Notes: generated from the sequence alone by a model not told the origin. A stretch of DNA of 64,000 nt from Desulfocicer vacuolatum DSM 3385 (GCF_900176365.1 NZ_FWXY01000004.1:186001-250000); one strand, 5' to 3'. Shown: positions 17,952 through 27,799, numbered from the stretch's first letter. Translations and numbers: made by a program.

Positions 17952-18956
17952 ATGACAAAAAAAGAGACCTTTACAGCGCTTGTGGTGGAAAGAGAAGATA
18001 AAAACCTGGTGGCGGAGCTGAAACAGCTTAAGATTGAGGACTTGCCTGATGAAGATGTGCTGATCAAAGTGGATTATTCCACCTTGAATTATAAAGAAGG
18101 GCTTGGATTTGCCAATCGCAATAAGATATTTCGTATTTTTCCCATGGTACCCGGGGTGGATCTTGCCGGTACGGTGGTGGAATCAAAATCTGAAGATTTC
18201 AAGCCCGGGGATCAGGTTATTTTAAACGGCTGGAGCGTGGGGGAAAGGTATTGGGGCGGCTATGCCCAGATGGCCAGGATTAAGTCTGATTTTTTGATTC
18301 CCCTGCCCAAGGGTATGGATACAAAAAAAGCCATGGCCCTTGGTACCGCCGGCTACACTGCCATGCTCCAGGTTATGGCCCTTGAAGAGGCCGGTATAAC
18401 AAATGACAAAGGTCCCATTATTGTGACCGGTGCTTCCGGGGGGGTTGGCAGCAATGCTGTGGCCATCCTTGCCGGGCTTGGCTATGAGGTGACAGCCCTT
18501 ACCCGGTCCAGGGAAGCTTCCATACACGATTATTTAAAAAAGATCGGAGCCCGGGATATTGCCTGCGGTGATGAATGGACCCAAAAGCCTGCCCCCCTTG
18601 AATCCCAGAAATGGGCAGGGGCCGTTGATACGGTGGGCAGTGTGGTGCTTTCCCGGTTATTGTCTGAAATGAAATATGGTGGATGTGTGGCGGCCTGTGG
18701 ACTGGCAGGCGGATTTGAACTCAATGCCACGGTGATGCCTTTTATCTTGAGGGGGGTGAGTTTAAAAGGAGTGGATTCGGTGTCCTGCCCCACCCCACAA
18801 CGCATTGCCGCCTGGGATCGGCTGGTCACTGATATTTCCCATGAGGCTTTGGATCATATCAATAAAATCATCCCCCTTAAAGAGGTGCCCCGGTATGCCG
18901 GTGAAATTCTACAGGGCAATATCACAGGCCATATCGTGGTGGATGTTAATGCATGA
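17952..18956 (+). CDS. acuI: YhdH/AcuI-family NADPH-dependent acrylyl-CoA reductase
   Basis: This is a 334-residue medium-chain reductase of the YhdH/YhfP branch (TIGR02823), which includes AcuI. AcuI reduces acryloyl-CoA to propionyl-CoA with NADPH in propionate and DMSP-derived acrylate metabolism. Family marks are DYSTLNYKEGLGFANRNKI, PMVPGVDLAGTVVES, and the NADPH-binding TGASGGVGSNAVAIL near residues 159-173. It also has AVDTVGSVVLSRLLSEMKYGG and GLAGGFELNATVMPFILRGVSLKGVDS. The catalytic zinc ligands of alcohol dehydrogenases are absent, as expected. A strong AGGAGG ribosome-binding site precedes the ATG. An R3 element separates it from panB. The assignment to acryloyl-CoA is by family, and other enoyl or quinone substrates remain possible. 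Confidence 0.85.
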   Translation: MTKKETFTALVVEREDKNLVAELKQLKIEDLPDEDVLIKVDYSTLNYKEGLGFANRNKIFRIFPMVPGVDLAGTVVESKSEDFKPGDQVILNGWSVGERYWGGYAQMARIKSDFLIPLPKGMDTKKAMALGTAGYTAMLQVMALEEAGITNDKGPIIVTGASGGVGSNAVAILAGLGYEVTALTRSREASIHDYLKKIGARDIACGDEWTQKPAPLESQKWAGAVDTVGSVVLSRLLSEMKYGGCVAACGLAGGFELNATVMPFILRGVSLKGVDSVSCPTPQRIAAWDRLVTDISHEALDHINKIIPLKEVPRYAGEILQGNITGHIVVDVNA

Positions 18957-19135
18957 CCAGTGAATAAGCCCCCAAATGCAAAAGGAGCAACGGGACAAAT
19001 CAAAATCAGACATGTCCACGACAAAACTTTAAAATTTTTCGGTTTTGCGAAGATTTTTTATAAAAACTATTTTCAGGGAGGAGGCAGGCTTTTTAAGGAC
19101 TTAGATATCCGGGAAAGTTTTTGCCGTTATTTTAT

Positions 19136-20011
19136 ATGAAACCAGATATTACCATCATCGGTTGCGGTCGGGTGGGCACGGCCTTGGCCGTATTTCTTTC
19201 CCGGGCAGGATATCCTGTCACAGGCTTTTTCAGCAGACATCTTGAATCGGCTGAAAAAGCGGCAAAAGCAGCAGGCACAGGCAAGGTGTATGACACCCTG
19301 CAAGGGGCCGTGACAGTGGCAGACATTGTATTTATCACCACACCGGATCAGCTCATTGAAGGGGTTTGTGAAGAACTTGCTGCCATTGAAGGGCTGCTGG
19401 ACAAGCGCATGGTCATGCATTGCAGCGGGGCCCTTTCTTCTGAAATTTTATCTGCTGCCCGGGCCTGCGGGGCAGATGTGGGATCAATCCATCCCCTCCA
19501 GAGCTTTGCCCCCTATGTGCCTGGACAGGCATCTCCTTTTCAGGGCATTCACATTTCCGTTGAGGGCTCTGACCGGGCAGTGACGGCGGGAAAAGAGATG
19601 GCAGTGAACCTTGGAGGGGCCTGCTTTACCCTTCCCACCCATGCCAAAACCCTGTACCACGCATCCGCAGTGGTGGCGTCCAATTATCTGGTGACTCTGG
19701 AGCATTTTGCCCTGGATTTGCTTAAAGCTGCCAATCTATCGGAAAAAGAAGCCTATCCCATACTGGAGCCTTTGATCACAGGTACCTTGAATAATATTAA
19801 AAACCGGGGCACCCAAGGGGCCTTGACCGGTCCGGTGGCCCGGGGGGATGCGGCTGTGGTGGCGGATCATCTGGGGGATCTTGAAAAGAAAATGCCGGAG
19901 TATGTGGCACTTTATAAGATGATGGGTAAATACACCCTAAAGCTGGCCCAAAAAGGGGGAACACTGGACAAAGAGGCCATCCAGAGTCTGTCAAAACTTT
20001 TTGCCCAGTAG
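19136..20011 (+). CDS. Rossmann-like/DUF2520 oxidoreductase-like protein
   Basis: The 291-residue protein starts straight into a dinucleotide-binding fold (DITIIGCGRVGTALAVFLSRAGY). A helical DUF2520 domain follows, with SIHPLQSFAPY and HASAVVASNYLVTLEHFALDLL. This family looks like F420- or NADP-dependent reductases and ketopantoate reductase but has no proven activity. In several bacteria it sits beside pantothenate genes. Here it lies 1.5 kb after panB on the same strand, so it might be a PanE stand-in; that is inference. A TTG five codons upstream has a better-placed GGGAAAG, so the true start could be there. A strong terminator follows the gene. Confidence 0.8.
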   Translation: MKPDITIIGCGRVGTALAVFLSRAGYPVTGFFSRHLESAEKAAKAAGTGKVYDTLQGAVTVADIVFITTPDQLIEGVCEELAAIEGLLDKRMVMHCSGALSSEILSAARACGADVGSIHPLQSFAPYVPGQASPFQGIHISVEGSDRAVTAGKEMAVNLGGACFTLPTHAKTLYHASAVVASNYLVTLEHFALDLLKAANLSEKEAYPILEPLITGTLNNIKNRGTQGALTGPVARGDAAVVADHLGDLEKKMPEYVALYKMMGKYTLKLAQKGGTLDKEAIQSLSKLFAQ

Positions 20012-20089
20012 ACTGCCATGGGTGGACCTTGTCCGGGCCTTGGGCCGTCCATAACAGATATTAAAAATTTTTTCGGGTTTATTTTAAAT

Positions 20090-20153
20090 GCAGGGGGCAG
20101 AGTCTATTTTTTTCAACATAGAACAAGATAGATTTTGCCCCTGCGTTTTTTTT
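20090..20153 (+). terminator. Rho-independent terminator after the DUF2520 gene
   Basis: GCAGGGGGCAGAGTCTAT pairs with ATAGATTTTGCCCCTGC, giving a stem of about 17 pairs with few mismatches. A run of eight T follows at once. It sits about 80 bases after the stop codon, on the same strand as the gene, and ends the panB-acuI-DUF2520 region. Confidence 0.85.
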
Positions 20154-20160
20154 ATAAGAA

Positions 20161-20256
20161 ACTCCGTCCAAAGCCTCGTAATGATTGGAGTTTCAAATTT
20201 CGTTGTGGGCAGGCCAAATTCTAATAAGATCTGCCCGTGGCAGTTATATGAAAAGG
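20161..20256 (+). repeat. R1 repeat, variant subtype (R1b)
   Basis: The right half matches R1 (TTTCGTTGTGGGCAGG ... ATCTGCCCGTGGCAGTTATA). The left hairpin is a different one: ACTCCGTCCAA pairs with TGATTGGAGT instead of GAAATAC with GTATTTC. The same alternative left hairpin occurs at 59325-59406. It joins directly to an R2 element. Confidence 0.7.
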
Positions 20257-20428
20257 CAGCCTCCAAGGCAACCTCAGCAGAGCCGCCCCCCGACGGGCAA
20301 TAGGAACCGGATAATTGAGCTGTCTACAGTTCCGGTCCGGGCCCATTGCCCATCGGGGGGCGGCGGTATAATACCGGTTGGCTCCGCGTCTACGACCCTA
20401 TATTCGTTGTGTCCGGCAGGACAATGGG
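20257..20428 (+). repeat. R2 repeat copy, abutting the M16C stop codon
   Basis: This is a full R2 element: GGCAGCCTCCAAGGCAACC, then CCGCCCCCCGACGGGCAAT pairing with ATTGCCCATCGGGGGGCGG (one mismatch in 19), then TTGGCTCCGCGTCTACGACC and TTCGTTGTGTCC. It ends against the TAA of the M16C protease gene on the other strand. Confidence 0.85.
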
Positions 20429-20429
20429 G

Positions 20430-23400
20430 TTAAATTTTTATCAACTTAAGGGATTTACCTTCCTGTTCAAGGGCGTTGTTGGCAGCCTCCAGGCTTTCCC
20501 GGCTGGAGATGACGGCGGTGCCTTTATTTTTATCATCTGCCTTGAAATATTTCCGGGCCACCTCAGCCACCTTTTGCCGATTCACAGCCAACAGCGCTTT
20601 TTTAAATTGTTGTCTGATTTCATCGGTAAGGCCCACTTTCTCCCGGTAAAAAGCCTTTATGGATGCCGGCCCCGGTGTTTCAGGTTTATCAATTTCCGAG
20701 CACACCTGCAAAATAGCCTCTTTGACATCCTCATCTGTCACCACATCACCGGCGATGAATTCACAGGCATTGGTGTACACATCCAGGGTTCTTTCAATGT
20801 TGGGATCCCGGTAGGACCCAAAGGAGAAGGTGCCTTCTTCGGGACTGTAAACGGCAAAACCGCCATAGGCGCCTCCCTTTTCCCTGATTTCCCGGTGAAG
20901 ATACATGGAGCGCAGAAGTTTGGCAATGACACTTAGACAGGGGGCATCTTCATGGCCCATGCGTACAGTGGTAAAGGCCTGGGCCACAAAGGACACCGAG
21001 GTGCTGGTGCTCCACCCTTCCCGGGGAAATTCATTTTTTACAGGAATACTCAATGGAGCACCCGGGGCGGTATCCCCTTGGGGCACAAGGCTGAGCAGCC
21101 GGGCAATGTTTTTATCCCCCTGTTTCAGACCTTCTTTATCCCCCACAATGGCAGGAGAAAGGTTCTCCCGTTTGAAAAGGCATTTAACCATGGTGTCAAG
21201 GTCATGGGCAAGTTGTTCCAGGTGGGTCTGTCCCTCTTTTGCATCTCCTATTTTTTCGGTGAGGCCTTTGATGAACTGGAATTGGGAGATTCCATGCCAC
21301 ATCTCTCCCAGGGTGGCTGCCGGGCTGAAGTTCCGACCCGCCAGGGACATGGCATATCGATGACCATTGCCCACAATGGAGGATTCAAGTCCGGCTCTGT
21401 ATTGAAATAAAAGACTTTTCAGTCGGGTGAGATCTTTAAAACTTGCGCTGGATACAAGCTCTGCAATGATGTCAAACATTTTGTCAATGTTATGGTTCAG
21501 TGCTTTGCCATGGAGGGACATAAAGGTGATGAGCTTTTTGTCATGATTAAACCCGCTGCCGGAAAAGGCGGAAAGACCGATTCCCCCGGTGTAAAGATCC
21601 ATGAGGGCTGCAAGATCGGCATAATCGCGTTTTTCTGTACCTGTGCCGGTAAAGGCCATGCAGAAAAAGGGCACCAGGGGAATCAGGGCGTCAGGCAGAT
21701 CCGTGGGCACCATGGGACAGGTAAAATAGAGAATGTCCGATGTGGCCTTGTTGTAGCAGGTGGCAGACGTGGTGGTGCTGATGCTGTCAGGACGGATGAT
21801 TTCCGTGTCCGGGGGGATATCTTCCAGGGCCAGGGTGGGCAGTACAGAAAGATCCTCCTCGCTCTCCTGGAGTTTTTTGAGCATGGCTGCATCGGAGTTG
21901 ATTTTATCCAGCTCTTCCGGAGTCAGGCGGGCCTGTATCTGGGCAAGCTCTTTTTTCACTCTTTTGGCTTCGGCAGCTTCCATTTCCGTGTCCGGGGCCA
22001 GGGTAAAGAGTACCCTGTGGGGATTATCAAGAAAATATTCCCTTATTTTACCCTCCAGAAATCCCTTTTGTTTAACGTCTTCTTTTAACCGGGTGAGATC
22101 CTCATTGAGGTTCAGGCAGGACACAGGATTACCGTCATGTATCCATGGACCTGCAAAGGCCATAACAAGTTTGATGCCAAAGGGGTAGGGGGTGTTGGTC
22201 ATCTCTTTTTTATTGAACTCTATCTGGTGGATGGCCGAGGCCACGGATCTTGGATCAATACCCTTTTCAACGATCCCTTCCAATGTTTCCAGCACAAGGG
22301 TTTCCACTTTTTTAACAGCGGACTTTTCAATTTCCTTGAGTCCGCAGGCAAACATGGTGTCCCTCAGGTCCAGATCAAATCCGCTGGCGTCACTCAGGGC
22401 GGTTCCAAGGCCGGAATCAATGAGTTTCTGTCTTAACGGGGATGAGGCATTGCCCAGCAATATCTCTTCCAGAACAGAGGCAATGAGAACTTCATAAGAG
22501 TCCTGGATGTCTTTGGTGAGCCATCCCACACAGGCCTGATATTTTTTATCCGGTGCTTCGTCCACGGACAGGGGGTATCGGGCCGTGAATTCCCTTGGTT
22601 TGTCCCACCGGGGCTGGGGGGATACGGCAGAGTTGGGATCAATGCGGGAGAAACGGTTGAGCACCTTGTCCTGGATAAATTTAAGATGTGCCTCCAAAGG
22701 AAGGTTTCCATAGGTGTAAAAATAGGCATTGGAGGGGTGATAATACCTTGCATGGAAGGCTTTGAGTTGCTCATGGGTCAAGGTGGGAATCACCGAGGGT
22801 TCTCCTCCGGAGTTAAAACCATAAGTGGTATCAGGGTAAAGGGCCTGCATCAATGCCCGGCCCATGACCTGACCCGGAGAGGACATGGCGCCCTTCATCT
22901 CATTGTACACCACCCCTTTGTACTCCAGGGTGGTTTCTTTATTTTCAGATGTCACGGTTTCCAGGCGATGGCCTTCCTGCTTGAAGCTCAGCTCATCAAT
23001 GTGGGGGAAAAAGGCAGCATCTAAGTACACTGACATGAGATTATAGTAATCTTTTCGGTTCTGGGTGGAAAAGGGATACATGGTCCAGTCCGATGCGGTA
23101 AAGGCATTCATAAAAGTGGACAGGCCCCTTTTTAGCATGGAAAAAAAGGGATCTCTGACATTGAACTGTTCTGATCCGCATAAAACCGTATGTTCAAGGA
23201 TATGGGCAACACCGGTGGAGTCGGTGGGCACCGTTCTAAAGGCCACCCCAAAGGTGTTTTCTTTATCTTTGTTGCTGATGTGGATATGCCTGGCACCTGT
23301 GGGTGTATGTTCCAGCAGGTAGAAAACGCCGTCAATATCCTCCAGGGATTCCATTTGAACAATGGTGTAGTTAAGCAGGGAGTCTCCTGTTTTCATTTCT

Positions 23401-23465
23401 GGATTGTTGTCATCCCGGGGGATGTTTGTGTTCTCTGTGGTGTTATGCTTTTTTGTAGATGCCAC
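20430..23465 (-). CDS. M16C-family zinc peptidase (presequence protease-like)
   Basis: This is a 1011-residue insulinase-type peptidase that clips small unfolded peptides inside a closed chamber. The inverted zinc motif HILEH is at residues 88-92, in the context STGVAHILEHTVLCGS. It continues as FNVRDPFFSMLKRGLSTFMNAFTASDWTMYPFSTQN, the exact layout of the PreP/Cym1 (M16C) branch. The usual second glutamate is in the VYNEMKGAM segment. No signal peptide is present, so it should be cytoplasmic. The GTG start has AAGGAT 6 bases upstream. It overlaps the end of the preceding small gene by 23 bases, indicating coupling. Its stop abuts an R2 repeat. Confidence 0.92.
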   Translation of the reverse strand: MASTKKHNTTENTNIPRDDNNPEMKTGDSLLNYTIVQMESLEDIDGVFYLLEHTPTGARHIHISNKDKENTFGVAFRTVPTDSTGVAHILEHTVLCGSEQFNVRDPFFSMLKRGLSTFMNAFTASDWTMYPFSTQNRKDYYNLMSVYLDAAFFPHIDELSFKQEGHRLETVTSENKETTLEYKGVVYNEMKGAMSSPGQVMGRALMQALYPDTTYGFNSGGEPSVIPTLTHEQLKAFHARYYHPSNAYFYTYGNLPLEAHLKFIQDKVLNRFSRIDPNSAVSPQPRWDKPREFTARYPLSVDEAPDKKYQACVGWLTKDIQDSYEVLIASVLEEILLGNASSPLRQKLIDSGLGTALSDASGFDLDLRDTMFACGLKEIEKSAVKKVETLVLETLEGIVEKGIDPRSVASAIHQIEFNKKEMTNTPYPFGIKLVMAFAGPWIHDGNPVSCLNLNEDLTRLKEDVKQKGFLEGKIREYFLDNPHRVLFTLAPDTEMEAAEAKRVKKELAQIQARLTPEELDKINSDAAMLKKLQESEEDLSVLPTLALEDIPPDTEIIRPDSISTTTSATCYNKATSDILYFTCPMVPTDLPDALIPLVPFFCMAFTGTGTEKRDYADLAALMDLYTGGIGLSAFSGSGFNHDKKLITFMSLHGKALNHNIDKMFDIIAELVSSASFKDLTRLKSLLFQYRAGLESSIVGNGHRYAMSLAGRNFSPAATLGEMWHGISQFQFIKGLTEKIGDAKEGQTHLEQLAHDLDTMVKCLFKRENLSPAIVGDKEGLKQGDKNIARLLSLVPQGDTAPGAPLSIPVKNEFPREGWSTSTSVSFVAQAFTTVRMGHEDAPCLSVIAKLLRSMYLHREIREKGGAYGGFAVYSPEEGTFSFGSYRDPNIERTLDVYTNACEFIAGDVVTDEDVKEAILQVCSEIDKPETPGPASIKAFYREKVGLTDEIRQQFKKALLAVNRQKVAEVARKYFKADDKNKGTAVISSRESLEAANNALEQEGKSLKLIKI

Positions 23466-23820
23466 GTTTTATCCTTTTTATTTTGTCTGTCCTGTCCAGG
23501 CGAAAGATAATATTTCGTAATTTTTTGTCATTGAACCCGGTCTTTTCTTTGATGCTTTTAAAATCGGTGCCATGGGGGTGCGCAGCTATGATTTCCAGCA
23601 CAACCGTGGAAGCGATTCTACTTCTGGGGGGCGGTTCATGGACCGTCCCATGGGAGGTAAAACCATGTCCAGATTGTTTTTGATAAAGGAGTTTCTCCAC
23701 TCTGTCAAGTTTTGCATTAAGGTGGTTTATTTCTTTGCGTGTGGGGATATCAAGGCGTTTCATAAGGGATTGGAAAATGTTTTCCCAGACAAATACCGGG
23801 GAAGTCTGTTTTTGTGCCAT
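23443..23820 (-). CDS. Small coiled-coil/winged-helix protein of unknown function
   Basis: The 125-residue protein has an N-terminal amphipathic, coiled-coil-prone stretch (MKRLDIPTRKEINHLNAKLDRVEKLLYQ) that resembles phasin or granule-associated proteins. After a short Pro/Ser linker a compact C-terminal domain looks like a winged helix (STVVLEIIAAHPHGTDFKSIKEKTGFNDKKLRNIIFRLDRTDKIKRIKRGIYKK). It is basic at the C-terminus, so DNA binding is possible. It precedes the M16C gene on the same strand and overlaps it by 23 bases. I cannot name the family with confidence. No hydrophobic segment is present. Confidence 0.65.
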   Translation of the reverse strand: MAQKQTSPVFVWENIFQSLMKRLDIPTRKEINHLNAKLDRVEKLLYQKQSGHGFTSHGTVHEPPPRSRIASTVVLEIIAAHPHGTDFKSIKEKTGFNDKKLRNIIFRLDRTDKIKRIKRGIYKKA

Positions 23821-24143
23821 GGTCTCCTCCAGATGGGTTGTGGATCTGGAAAATGGAACAGGTGGGCAAAACCCTTTGGTTGAAAATCTGCCAGGGACAT
23901 GCTAAGTTCCTTTTCCTTATATTGATTCAGTTGGTTTAACCTGATATGTGTACATGGTGCTGCATGTTTTTTGTGGCGGTTTCAGCAGTGGAAAATGGGC
24001 AGTTTAATTATGTTCCAGGTGGGCAGGTTGGTGATGATTTTCACCACTGTTGTGGGGCACCATGGGTATCATTACTTCATAATTACTTGTAGTAAAAGTG
24101 AAAGTCAAGTGATGATCCGTAAAAATGTGGAGAAAAAGATGTT
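23821..24143. other. Divergent intergenic region upstream of rsmA
   Basis: This 323-base region separates the small minus-strand gene and rsmA. The plus-strand rsmA leader contains GGAGAAAAAG just before the ATG. I see no repeat copy, terminator or small gene. Promoters for both directions are expected here. Confidence 0.4.
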
Positions 24144-24989
24144 ATGACGACCTATCCGGGAGTACTTTTAAAATCATCCAGCCTGTTTGCCAAAAAAGAG
24201 CTGGGGCAGAATTTTCTGGCAGATCCCCAGGCCGCGGCCATGATTGTCCAGCGTGCCGGTATTAAAAAAGAGGACACTGTGCTGGAGATCGGGCCTGGAC
24301 TTGGGGCACTCACTGTGCACATTGCCAGACAGGCTCACAAGGTGTATGCCGTGGAAAAGGATACCCGGCTGATTCCCCTGATCACAGGGGAACTGGAACA
24401 GGAAGGGGTGGATAATGTCACCTTGATCAATAAAGATATTTTTAAGGTGGACATCAGACAATTGGCCGGGGACGGGAAGCTTCTGGTCATTGGAAATCTG
24501 CCCTATAATATCTCTTCCCAGGTGCTTTTTCAGCTGGTGGAAAACAGAGATGTTGTTCCCCGGGCCATCCTGATGTTCCAGAAAGAGCTGGCCCAGAGAA
24601 TTGTGGCCCCCCCGGGGGGGCGGGATTATGGACGACTTTCCGTGGTGATGCAGTACTGCTCCCGGGTGTCCACGGTCACCGATGTGGGAGGACAGCTTTT
24701 TTTCCCTAAACCTGAAGTGGAATCCCGGGTGGTGGCGGTTGATTTTTTTGATACCATCCAGTTTCCACAGGATCAGGAAAAATATCTGTTTCGGGTGGTG
24801 AAGGCTGCTTTTTCCAAACGCCGGAAAACCCTTAGAAACTCACTGGCCGGGGCAGAGCTGGGTATTAACACCACCCAGGCGGCCCAGGCCCTGGAAGGGG
24901 CAGGCATTGATCCTGTGCGACGGGCAGAAACCCTCACTGTTGAAGAATTTATTGCTCTTTTTAAGGTGTGTCGAGACAGTTTCATATAA
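24144..24989 (+). CDS. rsmA: 16S rRNA (adenine1518/1519-N6)-dimethyltransferase
   Basis: RsmA (KsgA) dimethylates two adjacent adenines in helix 45 of 16S rRNA late in 30S assembly. The protein has LGQNFLADPQAAAMIV, the SAM-binding VLEIGPGLGALTVHIA (residues 46-61), and the catalytic NLPYNISS (118-125). The C-terminal region has KAAFSKRRKTLRNSL. The length of 281 residues is typical. The ATG is preceded by GGAGAAAAAG. The stop codon lies in the first bases of an R1 element, so the 3' untranslated region is made of repeat sequence. Confidence 0.95.
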   Translation: MTTYPGVLLKSSSLFAKKELGQNFLADPQAAAMIVQRAGIKKEDTVLEIGPGLGALTVHIARQAHKVYAVEKDTRLIPLITGELEQEGVDNVTLINKDIFKVDIRQLAGDGKLLVIGNLPYNISSQVLFQLVENRDVVPRAILMFQKELAQRIVAPPGGRDYGRLSVVMQYCSRVSTVTDVGGQLFFPKPEVESRVVAVDFFDTIQFPQDQEKYLFRVVKAAFSKRRKTLRNSLAGAELGINTTQAAQALEGAGIDPVRRAETLTVEEFIALFKVCRDSFI

Positions 24990-25078
24990 AACCGCCACGG
25001 GCGGACCGTATTCTGATCCGGCGCTGCCCACAACAAAGCTTGAAATACGCCTTATATTTTCGGAGTATTTTATATAAA
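24985..25078 (-). repeat. R1 repeat copy joined to the rsmA stop codon
   Basis: This is an R1 element in minus orientation: TATAAAACCGCCACGGGCGGACC at the left, then CCCACAACAAAGCTTGAAATAC, then GGAGTATTTTATATAA. The second stem pairs imperfectly here (GGGCAGC against TCCGCCC). The rsmA stop TAA is part of the element's terminal TATAA. An R2 element in the same orientation follows. Confidence 0.85.
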
Positions 25079-25085
25079 ACGGGCA

Positions 25086-25265
25086 TCTCCTGTCGGACAC
25101 AACAAATATAGGGTCGTAGACGCGGAGTCAAATGGTATTATACCGCCGTCCCCCCCGATGGGCAATGGGCCCGGACCGGAACTGTAGACAGCTCAATTGT
25201 CCGGTTCCTATTGCCCATCGGGGGGGCGGCTCTGCTGAGGTAGACCTGGAGGCTACCTTGTCATA
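25086..25265 (-). repeat. R2 repeat copy upstream of dapL
   Basis: This is a full-length R2 element in minus orientation: GGACACAACAAATATAGGG, CGTAGACGCGGAGTC, then a long stem (CCCCCCGATGGGCAAT with ATTGCCCATCGGGGGG) around ACTGTAGACAGCTCAATTG. It occupies nearly the whole spacer before dapL, ending about 32 bases from the start codon. Confidence 0.85.
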
Positions 25266-25296
25266 TAAAAAAATATAAAAATTCAGGAAAAAAATT

Positions 25297-26523
25297 ATGA
25301 TACGAGCAAATAGACATTATGAAAAATTAAAAGCATCTTACCTTTTTTCAGACATTGCCAAACGCGTGGCAGCCTACCAGGAAGAAAATCCCGATAAAGA
25401 GGTGATCCGTCTTGGCATCGGAGATGTGACAAGGGCATTGCCCAATGCCTGCATTGAAGGCTTTCACAAAGGCGTGGATGAGATGGCAGATGATGCCACT
25501 TTCCGGGGATATGGACCGGAGCAGGGATATGATTTCTTGCGGGAAAAAATTGCCAAATTTGATTTCCACAGCCGTGGAGCCGACATTGATGCTGATGAGA
25601 TTTTTGTCAGTGACGGGGCCAAATGTGATTGCGGTAATTTCCAGGAGCTGTTTGCCCAGGATATTAAAATAGCCATCCCCGATCCCGTGTATCCTGTATA
25701 TCTCGATACCAATGTCATGGCAGGCCGCACCGGTATTTTTGAGGACGGCAGGTATCAGGGCATTGTTTATCTGGAATCCACCCGGGAAAATAATTTTCTG
25801 CCGGAGTTGCCCAAAGAGCCTGTGGATCTTATCTATCTTTGCTTTCCCAACAACCCCACCGGCACCACCATCACCAAGGCAGGCCTTAAAGAGTGGGTGG
25901 ATTATGCCAGGGATAATAAGGCCTTGATTCTCTTTGATGCCGCCTATGAAGCCTTTATCCGGGATGAGGACCTGCCCCATTCCATCTATGAAATTGAAGG
26001 GGCAGAACAAGTGGCTGTGGAGTTTAGAAGTTATTCCAAAACAGCGGGTTTCACCGGCACCAGATGCGCCTACACCGTGGTACCAAAGGCGTGCATGGTT
26101 TATGATGATGCCGGAGAAAAGGTCTCCTTGCACGCCCTGTGGAATCGACGTCACTGCACCAAGTTTAATGGGGTCTCCTACCCCGTGCAAAAGGCAGTGG
26201 AAGCGGTGTATTCCCAGGAAGGTCAGATCCAGGTCAAAGCTTTGGTTTCCTATTATCTGAAAAATGCCGAACTCATCCGCATGGCCATGGAAGAACTGGG
26301 CTTTACCTTTGTGGGGGGGGATAACTCTCCTTACATCTGGGTTGACGGCCAGGGTCGGGACTCCTGGGAGTTTTTTGATCTTTTGCTTTCCAAGGCAGGC
26401 GTTGTGTGCACCCCGGGTGCCGGGTTTGGCCGTTGTGGTCAGGGGTATATCCGTATCAGTGCCTTTAACAGCCGTGAAAATGTGGAAAAGGCAATGGTTC
26501 GCATTGCCGAGGCTTTAAAATGA
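25297..26523 (+). CDS. dapL: LL-diaminopimelate aminotransferase
   Basis: DapL converts tetrahydrodipicolinate directly to LL-diaminopimelate with glutamate as amino donor, the short lysine/peptidoglycan route found in many Desulfobacterota. The 408-residue PLP enzyme (fold type I) shows [63 protein letters not shown] and DAAYEAFI. The PLP-lysine motif is [22 protein letters not shown], with the lysine near residue 248. All are DapL-type. The ATG follows CAGGAAAAAAATT. The stop overlaps the moeA start by 4 bases (ATGA), so dapL and moeA are cotranscribed. Confidence 0.95.
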   Translation: MIRANRHYEKLKASYLFSDIAKRVAAYQEENPDKEVIRLGIGDVTRALPNACIEGFHKGVDEMADDATFRGYGPEQGYDFLREKIAKFDFHSRGADIDADEIFVSDGAKCDCGNFQELFAQDIKIAIPDPVYPVYLDTNVMAGRTGIFEDGRYQGIVYLESTRENNFLPELPKEPVDLIYLCFPNNPTGTTITKAGLKEWVDYARDNKALILFDAAYEAFIRDEDLPHSIYEIEGAEQVAVEFRSYSKTAGFTGTRCAYTVVPKACMVYDDAGEKVSLHALWNRRHCTKFNGVSYPVQKAVEAVYSQEGQIQVKALVSYYLKNAELIRMAMEELGFTFVGGDNSPYIWVDGQGRDSWEFFDLLLSKAGVVCTPGAGFGRCGQGYIRISAFNSRENVEKAMVRIAEALK

Positions 26524-27749
26524 ACCATTTTTTCAAGGTGATGGGGCTGGACCGGGTGATGGGGCTGGTCCCCGGTTTTCCGGCCGTGCCTTTGGAAACG
26601 CTTTCCTTGTCCCGGGCATCTGCCCGGATACTGGGGGAGGATATCACTGCGGATCAAGACCTGCCGGGGTTTCGCAGATCCACCATGGATGGCTATGCTG
26701 TGCAGTCCAGGGCTACTTTTGGGGCTTCCGAGGCCAATCCTGCCTGGTTGCGCATGACAGATACCATTGCCATGGGGCAGACCCCTACCTTTTCCCTGGC
26801 ATCGGATGAGGCGGCCCCCATTTCCACCGGGGGGATGCTGCCCGACGGGGCCGATAGTGTTGTTATGGTGGAGCACACCGAGCCCGTTGATGATGCCACT
26901 GTGGAAATTTATAAAAGCGTGGCACCTTTGCAGCATGTGGTGGACCGGGCCGAAGATTATGGGAAGGGGCAGGAGATCATAACGGCCGGAACCCTGATTC
27001 GTCCCCAGGAAAGTGGTGTTTTGGCAGCCCTTGGCATGACAGATGTAAAGGTGTTTAAACGTCCTGTTGTGGCCATTATTTCCACGGGGGATGAGATTGT
27101 ACCGGTGGAAGAGACCCCGGCTCCGGGTAAAATCCGGGACATGAATTCCCATACCCTGGCAGGTCTTATCTCTGATGCCGGTGGCATTCCCATGCAACTG
27201 GGTATTGTCAAGGACAACAGGGATGATCTTTTTGAGGCCTGTAGCCGGGCCGTGGCCCAGGCGGACATGGTGTTGATTTCCGGGGGCAGCTCCGTGGGCA
27301 TGAGGGATTTTACAGTGGATGTACTTTCTGATCTTCCCCAGACAGAGCTTTTGGTCCATGGTATTTCCATCAGTCCGGGGAAACCCACCATTCTGGCCCG
27401 TGCCGGGCAAAAACCGGTGTGGGGACTTCCCGGCCATGTGGTGTCTGCCATGGTGGTGTTCAAGGTGGTGGTGTTGCCATTTTTAAAAAAAATAATGGGA
27501 AAAAAGGACTGGGCCGACCAGGGCCTTACCATACCTGCCACGCTCACCCGCAATGTGGCTTCAGCCCAGGGGCGCACGGATTTTGTTCGGGTGGATTTAC
27601 AGGAAAGAGACGGCAAGCTTTATGCGGTTCCGGTGCTGGGTAAGTCCGGTCTTATTCGCACCATGGTCATGGCCCGGGCCCTTCTTGAAATTGGAGAAAA
27701 TGTGGAAGGTGTGGAAAAGGACACCAGGGTCAATGTGCTGCCCATGTGA
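26520..27749 (+). CDS. moeA: Molybdopterin molybdotransferase MoeA
   Basis: MoeA inserts molybdate (or tungstate) into adenylated molybdopterin. The 409-residue protein has [30 protein letters not shown], the central MoaB/MogA-like domain with [11 protein letters not shown] and [13 protein letters not shown], and [12 protein letters not shown] then [17 protein letters not shown]-terminal domain IV completes it. Its start overlaps dapL by 4 bases. A second moeA fused to a binding domain follows 204 bases later. Two MoeA proteins are common in bacteria with several molybdenum or tungsten enzymes. Confidence 0.93.
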   Translation: MNHFFKVMGLDRVMGLVPGFPAVPLETLSLSRASARILGEDITADQDLPGFRRSTMDGYAVQSRATFGASEANPAWLRMTDTIAMGQTPTFSLASDEAAPISTGGMLPDGADSVVMVEHTEPVDDATVEIYKSVAPLQHVVDRAEDYGKGQEIITAGTLIRPQESGVLAALGMTDVKVFKRPVVAIISTGDEIVPVEETPAPGKIRDMNSHTLAGLISDAGGIPMQLGIVKDNRDDLFEACSRAVAQADMVLISGGSSVGMRDFTVDVLSDLPQTELLVHGISISPGKPTILARAGQKPVWGLPGHVVSAMVVFKVVVLPFLKKIMGKKDWADQGLTIPATLTRNVASAQGRTDFVRVDLQERDGKLYAVPVLGKSGLIRTMVMARALLEIGENVEGVEKDTRVNVLPM

Positions 27750-27799
27750 TAGAGGGCTTGAATAAATTTTCATCGTGCCTGCCGGGGCATGCTCCAAAA

